DNA from: Deltaproteobacteria bacterium
Lineage (GTDB): Bacteria; Desulfobacterota; Syntrophia; Syntrophales; UBA2210
NCBI GenBank assembly: GCA_019314085.1
Contig: JAFCZZ010000032.1
Span: 11,425 to 20,997, forward strand
Direction of reading: 5' to 3'
Length of the DNA stretch: 9,573 nt
This document shows positions 1 to 5,753 of the stretch, one piece after another. Positions within the stretch are counted from its first letter, which is position 1; each line of letters begins with the position of its first letter. The notes under the pieces are model-generated. The model had not been told where the DNA came from. It did not search any database and saw nothing but the letters and a program-made list of their open reading frames with translations. The translations under genes were made by a program, and so were the position numbers.

Positions 1-2544
1 ATAAATCCCTTCTTGCAATCTTTTTTCTAATTCATGGTAACGTTTGGCTGTAGGTGTATTAGGATTGCTTAACCCTGGTATATAACGTTGTTTTAGCTCT
101 TTTAACTCTTTTTCTGCTTTTTCGGTAGCGTTCCGATCTTTTCTTTTTACAGCTTCTACTCTTGCCCCTTCGGATAGTCGAGCCCTAAGAAATTCCCCGC
201 GGGTCATTACCCCATATTTTTCGCCAAAATTTACTTTAGTATCAAGTATTTCCTGGCGTCGCGCTTCTGCCGCTTTAACAACAGACTTTTCCTTTTCTAA
301 TGTAGAAATTTTTTCTCTTTCAATTTTTGTTGGTTCGGTTTCGGTAGCGGGTTTTATTTCTTCTGTTGCCTTTGGTGCTTTCCGCAAAGTAGGATTTTCT
401 GGCCCAACAATCAATATCTGTTTTGTCGGCGCTTCAGTCTCAACCTTCAACTTGCCGCCGGCAGTTATTTCCTGTACTGTACCAGTAAGTGTCTCCCCCA
501 TAGTATTTTTCCAAGTAATTCGATCGCTAGGAGAGAATTGGGGTATTTTCTTCGCTTCTTCTTTTGTTTTGCCAAATGGTTTCGCTTCGGTCTTTACTGC
601 CAAATCAGGGTAATCCTTCAGCACTTCCGGAGGCACAGGTTTGCCTTCGGCGAGAGCTTGTTTCACTTTTTCACGATGCGCGTTTTTAATTTGAGATTGA
701 AATTCAATCGTATCAACCATCCCGCGTAAGCCTTCATCTGTGTTCCTGCGGGCCTGTTCAATCCACTCTTCTTGCATCATCTGCCACGGCTCCTTTGCCG
801 CAGTCTCAACAGGCGGTTTCACCTCGGTTTTCGGCACCATCGCAGGCTTAACCTCTTTTTTGACGAGCAAGTTCTCCGCTAACGCCAGCGCCCTCGTCGG
901 GGTAACGTTATAATTCTCCACAAGGAAGTTCCTAATGTAAGATTTTGCTTTATCGGAAGGCATAGTTTCAGCTACACCTCTCAATGCAGCAGCAGTGTCT
1001 TTGCTCAGGTTGTTTAAGGTGAAAAGTTTGGGCTTCTTCTGTTGTTCTTTTGCGGCGGCAACGCGCTGCGGTTTTTCGGGCGCAGCTTCCAACGGCCTCC
1101 GCAATCTTACAGGTCTGGCTTCGGGCGCTTTAATCGCCGGTTGCCATTCCCCAGGAGTTGCTTCCGGCGCTTCGGGCAATTCCTCAGCCATTGGCTTCAA
1201 CGCTGCGCGGCCGCCCAAGAGGCTCATCATCGCCCCGAAAGCAGCCAGCTTGGCAGCTTCCTCGGCGGTTTGCCCAACCGTCGGCCTCTGTTCAGGAGGA
1301 GCAAACGGCAGTTGCCCGGCAGCGCCGCCGATGCCGAAACCAGCGCCCCTCGCTGCGTGTTCAACTGCAGCCGGCGTTTTAGGCAACACGCGCCTTAACG
1401 CTTCTCCCGCTAACCCCGCTCCAGCTTCACCAGCGCCGAAAGTAGCCATCGTTGCAGGCAGTCCTTTTAAGCCGGGTTTGTACCCTTCAGGCAAAGCAGC
1501 CTGCTCCATGCCCCAGTAAGCGGCGCCGGCGCCGGCTCCCCGCCCTGCGGTGCGCACAAGTTGAGGCAATCTTTCCATAGCTCTTGCGGCGGCAGGGGCC
1601 AGCCTGCCCGCCAGCCTGGTTGCCAGGCCAGCAGCAGATTGAGCGCCGCTGAAAGGCGCGACCATACCGGTCATGCCCAGTATTTCGGAAGCAACTTCCC
1701 CGGCCTTTGTTCCTGTTTCGGTTTTCTCCACGCCGTAGGCTTCCCTGGGTGTGAAGAACATAGTGTCTACGGCTATTTCAGCGCCCCTGCGCAGGACTTT
1801 GCCCACTTCGGTTTTCGGTTCGGGAGTTTTTAACCTGCGCTGAATTTCGGCCAGATCTTCGGGCTTTGAGGGATCTAACTGGTAAGGAGCAACCTTTTCG
1901 TGCAGTTTTTTAAAGAAAGACGTGCCGCCAAAGGGCAGTACGCCGCCTAACCGCCTGTCAAGCCTCTGCCACCAGCTTTCTTTCGGCTGCTGTTGCGGTT
2001 CTTTTGGCGCAGGCGCTTCCGAAAGAGATGGTGTTTCAGCCTGCCGTCTTTTCGCCGCTCTTTCTAAAATCTTCTGTCTTGTTCTTTCCCCAATGGATTG
2101 TATTTCCCTGATTTTTTCAGAAATATCCTGCTGCGGCTGCGAAACTACCTGCGGCGAAGGTTTAGCAACGGGTAAATTTTTGACTCTGGACATTACTTTG
2201 TTTACGTAACTTTGAACTTCTCTGTAAGGAGGAACGCTGCCGTATTTTTTAACCGCCCCCGGGCCGGCATTGTAGGCGGCCAGAGCAAGAGGTACGCTCC
2301 CGAAAGTATCTAACTGTTGCTTTAAATATTTAATTCCGCCTTCGATGTTTTGCGCGGGGTCGTAAGGGTCAACGCCTAAAGATTTAGCCGTACCGGGCAT
2401 CAATTGAAAAATGCCGATTGCGCCGGCAGGAGACTTCGCCTTTGGGCTGAACCCGCTTTCTGCCTCGGCAACAGCTAAAGCAAGTTCAGGATCAACGCCG
2501 TATTTTTTTGCCATCAAGGTTATGTAAGGTTTGTAGTAATTCAT
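1..2544 (-). CDS. Giant phage protein with N-terminal SLT lytic transglycosylase domain (3' end outside window)
   Basis: Open from the ATG at 2544 to the window edge: 848 codons without a stop, C-terminus missing. AAGGTG lies six bases upstream of the ATG. Residues 1-115 form a complete SLT (lytic transglycosylase, lysozyme-like) domain: AVAEAESGF with catalytic Glu29 followed by Ser30, the GAIGIFQLMPGTA motif (41-53), and LALAAYNAGPGAV (86-98). The enzyme cuts peptidoglycan between MurNAc and GlcNAc, forming the 1,6-anhydro product. No signal peptide is present, which fits delivery inside a virion. A basic Pro/Gln linker follows. Residues about 285-448 are Gly/Ala rich and weakly hydrophobic (GMTGMVAPFSGAQSAAGLA, RGAGAGAAYWGM, LAAFGAMMSLLGG). 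Residues 449-668 are charged and Pro/Glu rich, including ALAEGKPVPPEVLKDYPDL at 630-648, a motif frequent in phage large polyvalent proteins. An SH3-like strand segment (DRITWKNTMGETLTGTV) spans about 672-700, then coiled-coil charged helices. By analogy with T7 gp16 this is probably an ejected internal virion protein; a tape-measure fusion is less likely. Confidence 0.85.
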   Translation of the reverse strand, partial: MNYYKPYITLMAKKYGVDPELALAVAEAESGFSPKAKSPAGAIGIFQLMPGTAKSLGVDPYDPAQNIEGGIKYLKQQLDTFGSVPLALAAYNAGPGAVKKYGSVPPYREVQSYVNKVMSRVKNLPVAKPSPQVVSQPQQDISEKIREIQSIGERTRQKILERAAKRRQAETPSLSEAPAPKEPQQQPKESWWQRLDRRLGGVLPFGGTSFFKKLHEKVAPYQLDPSKPEDLAEIQRRLKTPEPKTEVGKVLRRGAEIAVDTMFFTPREAYGVEKTETGTKAGEVASEILGMTGMVAPFSGAQSAAGLATRLAGRLAPAAARAMERLPQLVRTAGRGAGAGAAYWGMEQAALPEGYKPGLKGLPATMATFGAGEAGAGLAGEALRRVLPKTPAAVEHAARGAGFGIGGAAGQLPFAPPEQRPTVGQTAEEAAKLAAFGAMMSLLGGRAALKPMAEELPEAPEATPGEWQPAIKAPEARPVRLRRPLEAAPEKPQRVAAAKEQQKKPKLFTLNNLSKDTAAALRGVAETMPSDKAKSYIRNFLVENYNVTPTRALALAENLLVKKEVKPAMVPKTEVKPPVETAAKEPWQMMQEEWIEQARRNTDEGLRGMVDTIEFQSQIKNAHREKVKQALAEGKPVPPEVLKDYPDLAVKTEAKPFGKTKEEAKKIPQFSPSDRITWKNTMGETLTGTVQEITAGGKLKVETEAPTKQILIVGPENPTLRKAPKATEEIKPATETEPTKIEREKISTLEKEKSVVKAAEARRQEILDTKVNFGEKYGVMTRGEFLRARLSEGARVEAVKRKDRNATEKAEKELKELKQRYIPGLSNPNTPTAKRYHELEKRLQEGIY

Positions 2545-2550
2545 ATATCA

Positions 2551-2560
2551 CACCTTCCTC
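2551..2560 (-). promoter_or_regulatory. Ribosome-binding site of the transglycosylase giant
   Basis: GAGGAAGGTG, with AAGGTG six bases before ATG 2544. It lies in the 62-base gap (2545-2606), the longest gap between complete genes in the window. The gap also holds a run of nine A bases on the coding strand and no recognisable promoter. Confidence 0.7.
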
Positions 2561-2606
2561 AGCGCTCAAACGCCGGACTTCTTCCTTTTTTTTTCTGCGT
2601 GCGGCG

Positions 2607-3488
2607 CTACCGCGCCGTAGAAGTTTTAAACATCCCCGCTTCTTCCAGCCACGTTCTCAGGGGAGAAGGACTGCCGGGCACGAAAGAGCCGCCCCAGGGT
2701 TCTCCTTCTTCATAATTTTCCTCCCGTCTTTTTTGCTCGTTTTGCAATCTTTTAACCAAATCGTTGTACGCTTTTTCTCCGATCAAAGGTATGATATAAC
2801 CTGCATATCTTCTCAAGTCAGCTAAATAATCTTTCGGCGAGTAATACTGCGAGCCGAGCTGTTCAAATTGACCTGCATACGCCTTTCTTATCGCTTCATC
2901 GCCAGTTCCGGTATCGGGTTTATAATACGGCTTGTTTATGTTGTATTCATACTGTGCCCGCTTGTAGGGCCATTCAGTTACCCATCTGGTTTGCTGTAAT
3001 TGCTGGCCTACAGTCGGGTACTGGTAGGGTAGCAACTCAGACGGCTTCGGCCCCATCGTCCAGGGAGCATAGAATTTTTCCCTTTCCCACGCCTGTTTTG
3101 CGGCTTCCTGCCTTGCCCGCGCCAGCGTATCAACCACATCTGACGCTGTCTGCTGTTCCACTATCCGCTCGGCAGTTGTTTTCGTTCCAGAAGGATACGG
3201 TAAACTCCTAAGCACCTGCAGTCCATACGTTAGCGGGTCAAAAGCCCCCGATTCATTAACTCTTCCTGCTGCCTGTTGAGCAGCGTTTCTCAACGCTGCT
3301 ACGGAGCGGTATAAATCAGCAGGGCTGGCGTTAAAGCCAAACCTGCCGCCTAACCTGTTGATTTTTTCCATCATCCTTTGAGCCTGCAACATGCCTTTTA
3401 TATTGCCAGCTTGAGCTGCCTTTTGATAATCCTCCTTGGCCCATTCAAGCGCCTGCGACATGCTTGGCAACTGGCTTAAAGGTAGCAT
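2607..3488 (-). CDS. Unrecognised helical phage structural protein (293 residues)
   Basis: The family is not recognised. The open frame reaches a GTG at 3497, directly after the TAG of the upstream gene, but that GTG has its ribosome site only three bases away. The ATG at 3488 (MLPLSQLPSMSQALEWAKED) has AGGTG six bases upstream and is preferred. The protein is rich in Ala, Gln, Tyr and charged residues. Residues 1-130 are mostly helical (ALEWAKEDYQKAAQAGN, LYRSVAALRNAAQQAAGR); the middle is Pro/Tyr rich (YAPWTMGPKPSELLPYQYP, NINKPYYKPDTG); the last part is helical (YLADLRRYAGYIIPLIG, KAYNDLVKRLQNEQKRREE). There is no signal peptide and no clear transmembrane helix. It sits between the 567-residue helical protein and the transglycosylase giant, in the same operon, so an internal virion or ejection-protein role is plausible, comparable in position to the mid-size T7 core proteins. 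That is inference only. Confidence 0.78.
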   Translation of the reverse strand: MLPLSQLPSMSQALEWAKEDYQKAAQAGNIKGMLQAQRMMEKINRLGGRFGFNASPADLYRSVAALRNAAQQAAGRVNESGAFDPLTYGLQVLRSLPYPSGTKTTAERIVEQQTASDVVDTLARARQEAAKQAWEREKFYAPWTMGPKPSELLPYQYPTVGQQLQQTRWVTEWPYKRAQYEYNINKPYYKPDTGTGDEAIRKAYAGQFEQLGSQYYSPKDYLADLRRYAGYIIPLIGEKAYNDLVKRLQNEQKRREENYEEGEPWGGSFVPGSPSPLRTWLEEAGMFKTSTAR

Positions 3489-3494
3489 TTTCAA

Positions 3495-3506
3495 CACCTA
3501 CCTCTT
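3495..3506 (-). promoter_or_regulatory. Ribosome-binding region at the junction of two genes
   Basis: AAGAGGTAGGTG spans the stop TAG (3500-3498) of the 567-residue gene. AGGTG is six bases from ATG 3488; AAGAGGT is five bases from a TTG at 3494. These spacings favour ATG 3488 over GTG 3497 as the start. Confidence 0.6.
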
Positions 3507-5201
3507 GTAAACGTAAATCTGTTTCGTCTGCGGGTCCCATTTAACTTCATAGTCCCATTCGCGCAAAACCTGCCTAACTGGAGCGTAGAACGTACCGTTC
3601 TTCACAAACGCGCCATCAAGACCTTCTCGATACCCGCTTCCATGGCTGCCCTTCTTAATGTGAACCAAAACTTTTCCAGCGCTATTCTTTTTCCAATCCA
3701 CTTTGCCGCCAAAAATCCTAGCAATATCTCGAATAGGAGCATAGGCAGTACCATTTACGATTTTAACATCCCCTTGCTTAAATGTATGGACTGGCGTGCC
3801 TGCGCCCCCGGAAGTTGCGCCGGCTTGTCCACCGGAAGTTGCGCCGGCTTGTCGTTGACTTACCCAGTTTACATAATCATTAACGTCTTGCGCTTCATCT
3901 GGTGGCAGCCCAAATCTTTCAACAACATCTTTTACCCAATCCATTGCGCTTATTTTACTTGCAGCTTCCTCGGCCTTTGTCATCTGTTCGTAGGGCAACT
4001 GTGCCAATTCCTTTTCCTGCGCTAATTGTTGTGCTGCCAACGTGGGAGCGCCGCCGTAAGTGCCTGTTAATTCAGCCTCGCGCAGGGCTTTCTCGTTAGC
4101 GAGCTGCTGCGCTTTGATAGCTATGTCGGCCAAGTTCTGCGTAGCCTGCATTACGCTCTCCCAGTCGCCCATCGCTGTGGCGTGCGCCATATCGCGGAGT
4201 TCTGCCAAGCGGCTGGCCTCTAAAAGCCCTGCTTTTTCGGCCAACTGTTGTTCCTGCGCCGCCGTCTGAGTTTCTGCTAAAGCGAGTTTATCTGCTATGT
4301 CGGCTAGCCTTGCTGCTTTTTCCGCCTGGGTTTGCGTAAATTGCTCCACAACCGGCCTCTGCAGCTTCTCGGTGAGCCACTCGACAGCTCCGGAACGCCC
4401 GCCGCCCCTGGCGATGGCGCTTTCCAAGGCATCAGCCGCAGCTTCCTGCATCAACCTGCGGGTAGTTTCTTCTGAACCCGCGTAGGCCGCTTCTGTGGAC
4501 CGCTTCTGCGCGCCGTAAGCCTGTCTAGTTTGCTCCAACGTTCTTTGCAAAGCCTGCTGCTGCGGGTTTATTTGCAGCTCTGCCCACTGCCGAGCGCGCT
4601 TGGCTAACTCGGTTTCTGACGGCTGAGCGTACTCCGGGGCAGAAGCCAGCACGTTTTGCAACTCTTGTTCGTAAGGAAAACCCGCTCCCAAATTTTTATA
4701 ACGCGGTGCGGAAGACCGATAGTTTGTCCCCGGTTGCGAACTTCCGTAGAACCGCAGAGGAAATCTTTGAGCCATCTTCTCCATTGTTCCTCCTTTCATA
4801 TTGCGCGCGGAAACAGGTTTGCGCACACCCGGAGTTATCGGCGGAGCGTTTAAAAAAGGAGAAGCTACTCTTTTATTGGCAAGATCATAAGTGTAAAAAT
4901 TCGGGTCTATTCTGTCCAGCTCTTTCGCGGCATCGAGTATAGAGTCAGCAACCTTAGGGTGTATGCGATCCATGCCGAGACTGCTGGTTGTGCTGAAAGT
5001 ACCCAGGCTCCTGCCAGTACGGTTGTAAGTTACGCTGTACCGGCCGGGAGAAACTTTCTTAACTGTAACGTCTGCGTACCTTGACAGGGTTTGTGGGTCC
5101 GGCCACGACTCCACGGGCGAAATATACGCAAGAGCGCCGAACCTCTTACTGCCGTATTTCCTTACGTTTTCAGGCGTTAGAGGCGTCAACCACGCTTCCA
5201 C
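3498..5201 (-). CDS. Putative internal virion protein: Ala/Gln-rich helical body with C-terminal copper-amine-oxidase-N-like (stalk) domain
   Basis: 567 residues from a GTG with AGGTGA six bases upstream. Residues 1-134 form a mixed region with a strand-rich part (DVTVKKVSPGRYSVTYNRT). A Ser/Pro/Tyr-rich link follows (150-175). Residues about 195-430 are Ala, Gln and Glu rich and almost wholly helical (QQQALQRTLEQTRQAYG, LADIADKLALAETQTAAQEQ), broken by ARGGGRSG at 264-271. A short hinge with a duplicated SGGQAGAT unit leads to residues 470-567, which hold two units of the copper-amine-oxidase N-terminal-like (stalk) repeat: NGTAYAPIRDIARIFGG...VDW and NGTFYAPVRQVLREW...VKWD. That domain is frequent in Bacillota envelope proteins and is structural rather than catalytic. 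No membrane segment or signal peptide is seen. With the next two genes it resembles a phage ejection-protein set, or it may be a tail-associated structural protein. The domain call is firm; the virion role is inferred from context. Confidence 0.8.
   Translation of the reverse strand: MEAWLTPLTPENVRKYGSKRFGALAYISPVESWPDPQTLSRYADVTVKKVSPGRYSVTYNRTGRSLGTFSTTSSLGMDRIHPKVADSILDAAKELDRIDPNFYTYDLANKRVASPFLNAPPITPGVRKPVSARNMKGGTMEKMAQRFPLRFYGSSQPGTNYRSSAPRYKNLGAGFPYEQELQNVLASAPEYAQPSETELAKRARQWAELQINPQQQALQRTLEQTRQAYGAQKRSTEAAYAGSEETTRRLMQEAAADALESAIARGGGRSGAVEWLTEKLQRPVVEQFTQTQAEKAARLADIADKLALAETQTAAQEQQLAEKAGLLEASRLAELRDMAHATAMGDWESVMQATQNLADIAIKAQQLANEKALREAELTGTYGGAPTLAAQQLAQEKELAQLPYEQMTKAEEAASKISAMDWVKDVVERFGLPPDEAQDVNDYVNWVSQRQAGATSGGQAGATSGGAGTPVHTFKQGDVKIVNGTAYAPIRDIARIFGGKVDWKKNSAGKVLVHIKKGSHGSGYREGLDGAFVKNGTFYAPVRQVLREWDYEVKWDPQTKQIYVYKR
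3501..3794 (-). other. Copper-amine-oxidase-N-like (stalk) domain region
   Basis: Residues 470-567 of the 567-residue protein. Two repeats share the pattern NGTxYAPxRxxxRxxxxxVxWxxxxxxxxV, each a strand, helix and strand, matching the family known as copper amine oxidase N-terminal domain or stalk domain. The link between the repeats contains GSHGSGYREGLDGAF. The domain closes the protein, four bases or fewer before the next gene begins. Confidence 0.8.
3808..3853 (-). repeat. 24-base tandem duplication in a hinge
   Basis: A 22-base identical core repeats at a 24-base period (3808-3829 and 3832-3853). On the coding strand it encodes QAGATSGG twice, in frame, at residues about 451-466 of the 567-residue protein. 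It lies precisely in the flexible hinge between the helical body and the copper-amine-oxidase-N-like domain, so copy number would only change linker length. Confidence 0.85.
4785..4796 (-). promoter_or_regulatory. Possible internal ribosome-binding site and start within the 567-residue gene
   Basis: AAAGGAGG followed by AACA and an in-frame ATG (residue 140, first base 4784). It is among the best Shine-Dalgarno matches in the window, though the four-base spacing is slightly short. Initiation here would give a 428-residue isoform lacking the first 139 residues. It could also be a leftover from the fusion of an N-terminal module to a formerly separate gene, or chance coding of KGG. Confidence 0.45.
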
Positions 5202-5322
5202 GCTTTATCACCTGCCTGATACTATTTAGCTCCTTTACTGCCGTTTGCAACTCCTTCTCCAAACGCTCTACTCGTTGTTCAATAGTTTCCTTGCGCTCAA
5301 TTTTTATTTTAAGTGGAAGCAC
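5170..5322 (-). CDS. Small 50-residue coiled-coil protein
   Basis: A longer reading frame starts at 5373, but the best start is the GTG at 5322, which has GAGGTGG six bases upstream and overlaps the end of the preceding gene by only 14 bases. The product, starting MLPLKIKIERKETIEQ, has a strong amphipathic heptad pattern across residues 10-40 (VERLEKELQTAVKELNSI), a predicted two- or three-stranded coiled coil, and a short polar tail. Its 3' end overlaps the start of the 567-residue gene by 32 bases, and the ribosome site of that gene lies inside it. No family is recognised. Tiny coiled-coil proteins in this type of location occur in many phage structural operons and may be scaffolds or assembly aids; that role is inference. 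Gene reality is supported by the ribosome site, the overlaps and the coiled-coil composition. Confidence 0.66.
   Translation of the reverse strand: MLPLKIKIERKETIEQRVERLEKELQTAVKELNSIRQVIKRGSVVDASNA
5208..5213 (-). promoter_or_regulatory. Ribosome-binding site deciding the GTG start of the 567-residue gene
   Basis: AGGTGA, six bases before GTG at 5201, located inside the 3' end of the small coiled-coil gene. The arrangement implies translational coupling with that gene. Confidence 0.7.
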
Positions 5323-5740
5323 TATCAACCACCTCAATTTCTGTTTCAAACGGCAAATAACCGTAACCCTCAATTTTTGTTTCTATTTTTGTGGGATCAG
5401 GGCAATCTATCTCAACCTCAATTATTCCATCGTCAGCCTTAACGTCATAAACTTTTCCATCTATACTAATTTTAAAAAGTGAATTTTCCATAGTGATATG
5501 GTTATCTTTATAATCATAACAGCGAAACTGCAAAACAAAAGTGCCAACAACGCAAGGCAAAGGAGTTTCAAGTTTAATACATTTATCAATAAAATAAGGC
5601 AAAAAAGTTAAACGTATATTATCTGGAAGATTATGGCGGTCTTTACCAAACACATCATAAACCAGCACATCTGAATCTAATGTTGCCAAAACTTTTCTGC
5701 TTTCCGCATCATATTGGTTATGAAAAAACATGCGTTGCAC
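5309..5740 (-). CDS. Unrecognised 143-residue beta-rich protein downstream of the fibre
   Basis: I do not recognise this family. GTG is taken as the start because AAGGAGG lies exactly six bases upstream; an in-frame ATG three codons later is too far (15 bases) from that site. The N-terminal half has MFFHNQYDAESRKVL and VYDVFGKDRHNLPDNIRL; the C-terminal half is beta-strand-like (FKISIDGKVYDVKADDG, IIEVEIDCPDP, LPFETEIEVV), which could be a small immunoglobulin-like or invasin-type sandwich. There is no signal peptide or membrane segment. It begins just after the fibre stop, so translation is probably coupled to the fibre. Position suggests a small tail component, fibre-attachment protein or fibre chaperone, but the sequence does not show which. 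It is clearly AT-richer than the genes that follow, suggesting a separate origin or exchange together with the fibre tip. Confidence 0.78.
   Translation of the reverse strand: MQRMFFHNQYDAESRKVLATLDSDVLVYDVFGKDRHNLPDNIRLTFLPYFIDKCIKLETPLPCVVGTFVLQFRCYDYKDNHITMENSLFKISIDGKVYDVKADDGIIEVEIDCPDPTKIETKIEGYGYLPFETEIEVVDSAST
5329..5335 (-). promoter_or_regulatory. Ribosome-binding site for the 50-residue gene
   Basis: GAGGTGG, six bases before GTG at 5322, inside the last codons of the preceding gene. It selects the 50-residue product over the longer 67-residue frame, whose ATG at 5373 would overlap the upstream gene by 65 bases. Confidence 0.75.
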
Positions 5741-5746
5741 AAATAT

Positions 5747-5753
5747 CCTCCTT
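5747..5753 (-). promoter_or_regulatory. Ribosome-binding site overlapping the fibre stop codon
   Basis: AAGGAGG, six bases before the GTG at 5740. Its first two A bases are the last two bases of the fibre's TAA stop (5754-5752), so termination on the fibre and initiation on the 143-residue gene are physically joined. It decides in favour of the GTG start. Confidence 0.85.

Noticed and set aside
995..1519. Plus-strand open frame of 174 codons
   Set aside because: It lies wholly antisense to the uninterrupted transglycosylase giant, has no good ribosome site, and its Ala/Pro/Gly-rich product is what GC-rich antisense DNA gives.
1520..1540. GC-rich self-complementary run (repeated GGCGCC) as a possible regulatory or recombination site
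   Set aside because: It encodes a Gly-Ala stretch of the giant protein in frame, and similar Gly/Ala codons surround it; coding composition explains it.
2602..2617. Perfect 6-bp GC hairpin (CGGCGC/GCGCCG, 4-base loop) at the stop codon of the 293-residue gene, near a nine-base homopolymer, as a terminator
   Set aside because: On the coding (minus) strand the hairpin is followed by A bases rather than U; on the plus strand the U run precedes the hairpin. Neither direction gives a Rho-independent terminator, and the operon continues 62 bases later.
5323..5373. Extended 67-residue start for the small coiled-coil gene at ATG 5373
   Set aside because: The extra residues overlap the preceding gene by over 50 more bases and there is no ribosome site, while GTG 5322 has a near-ideal one.
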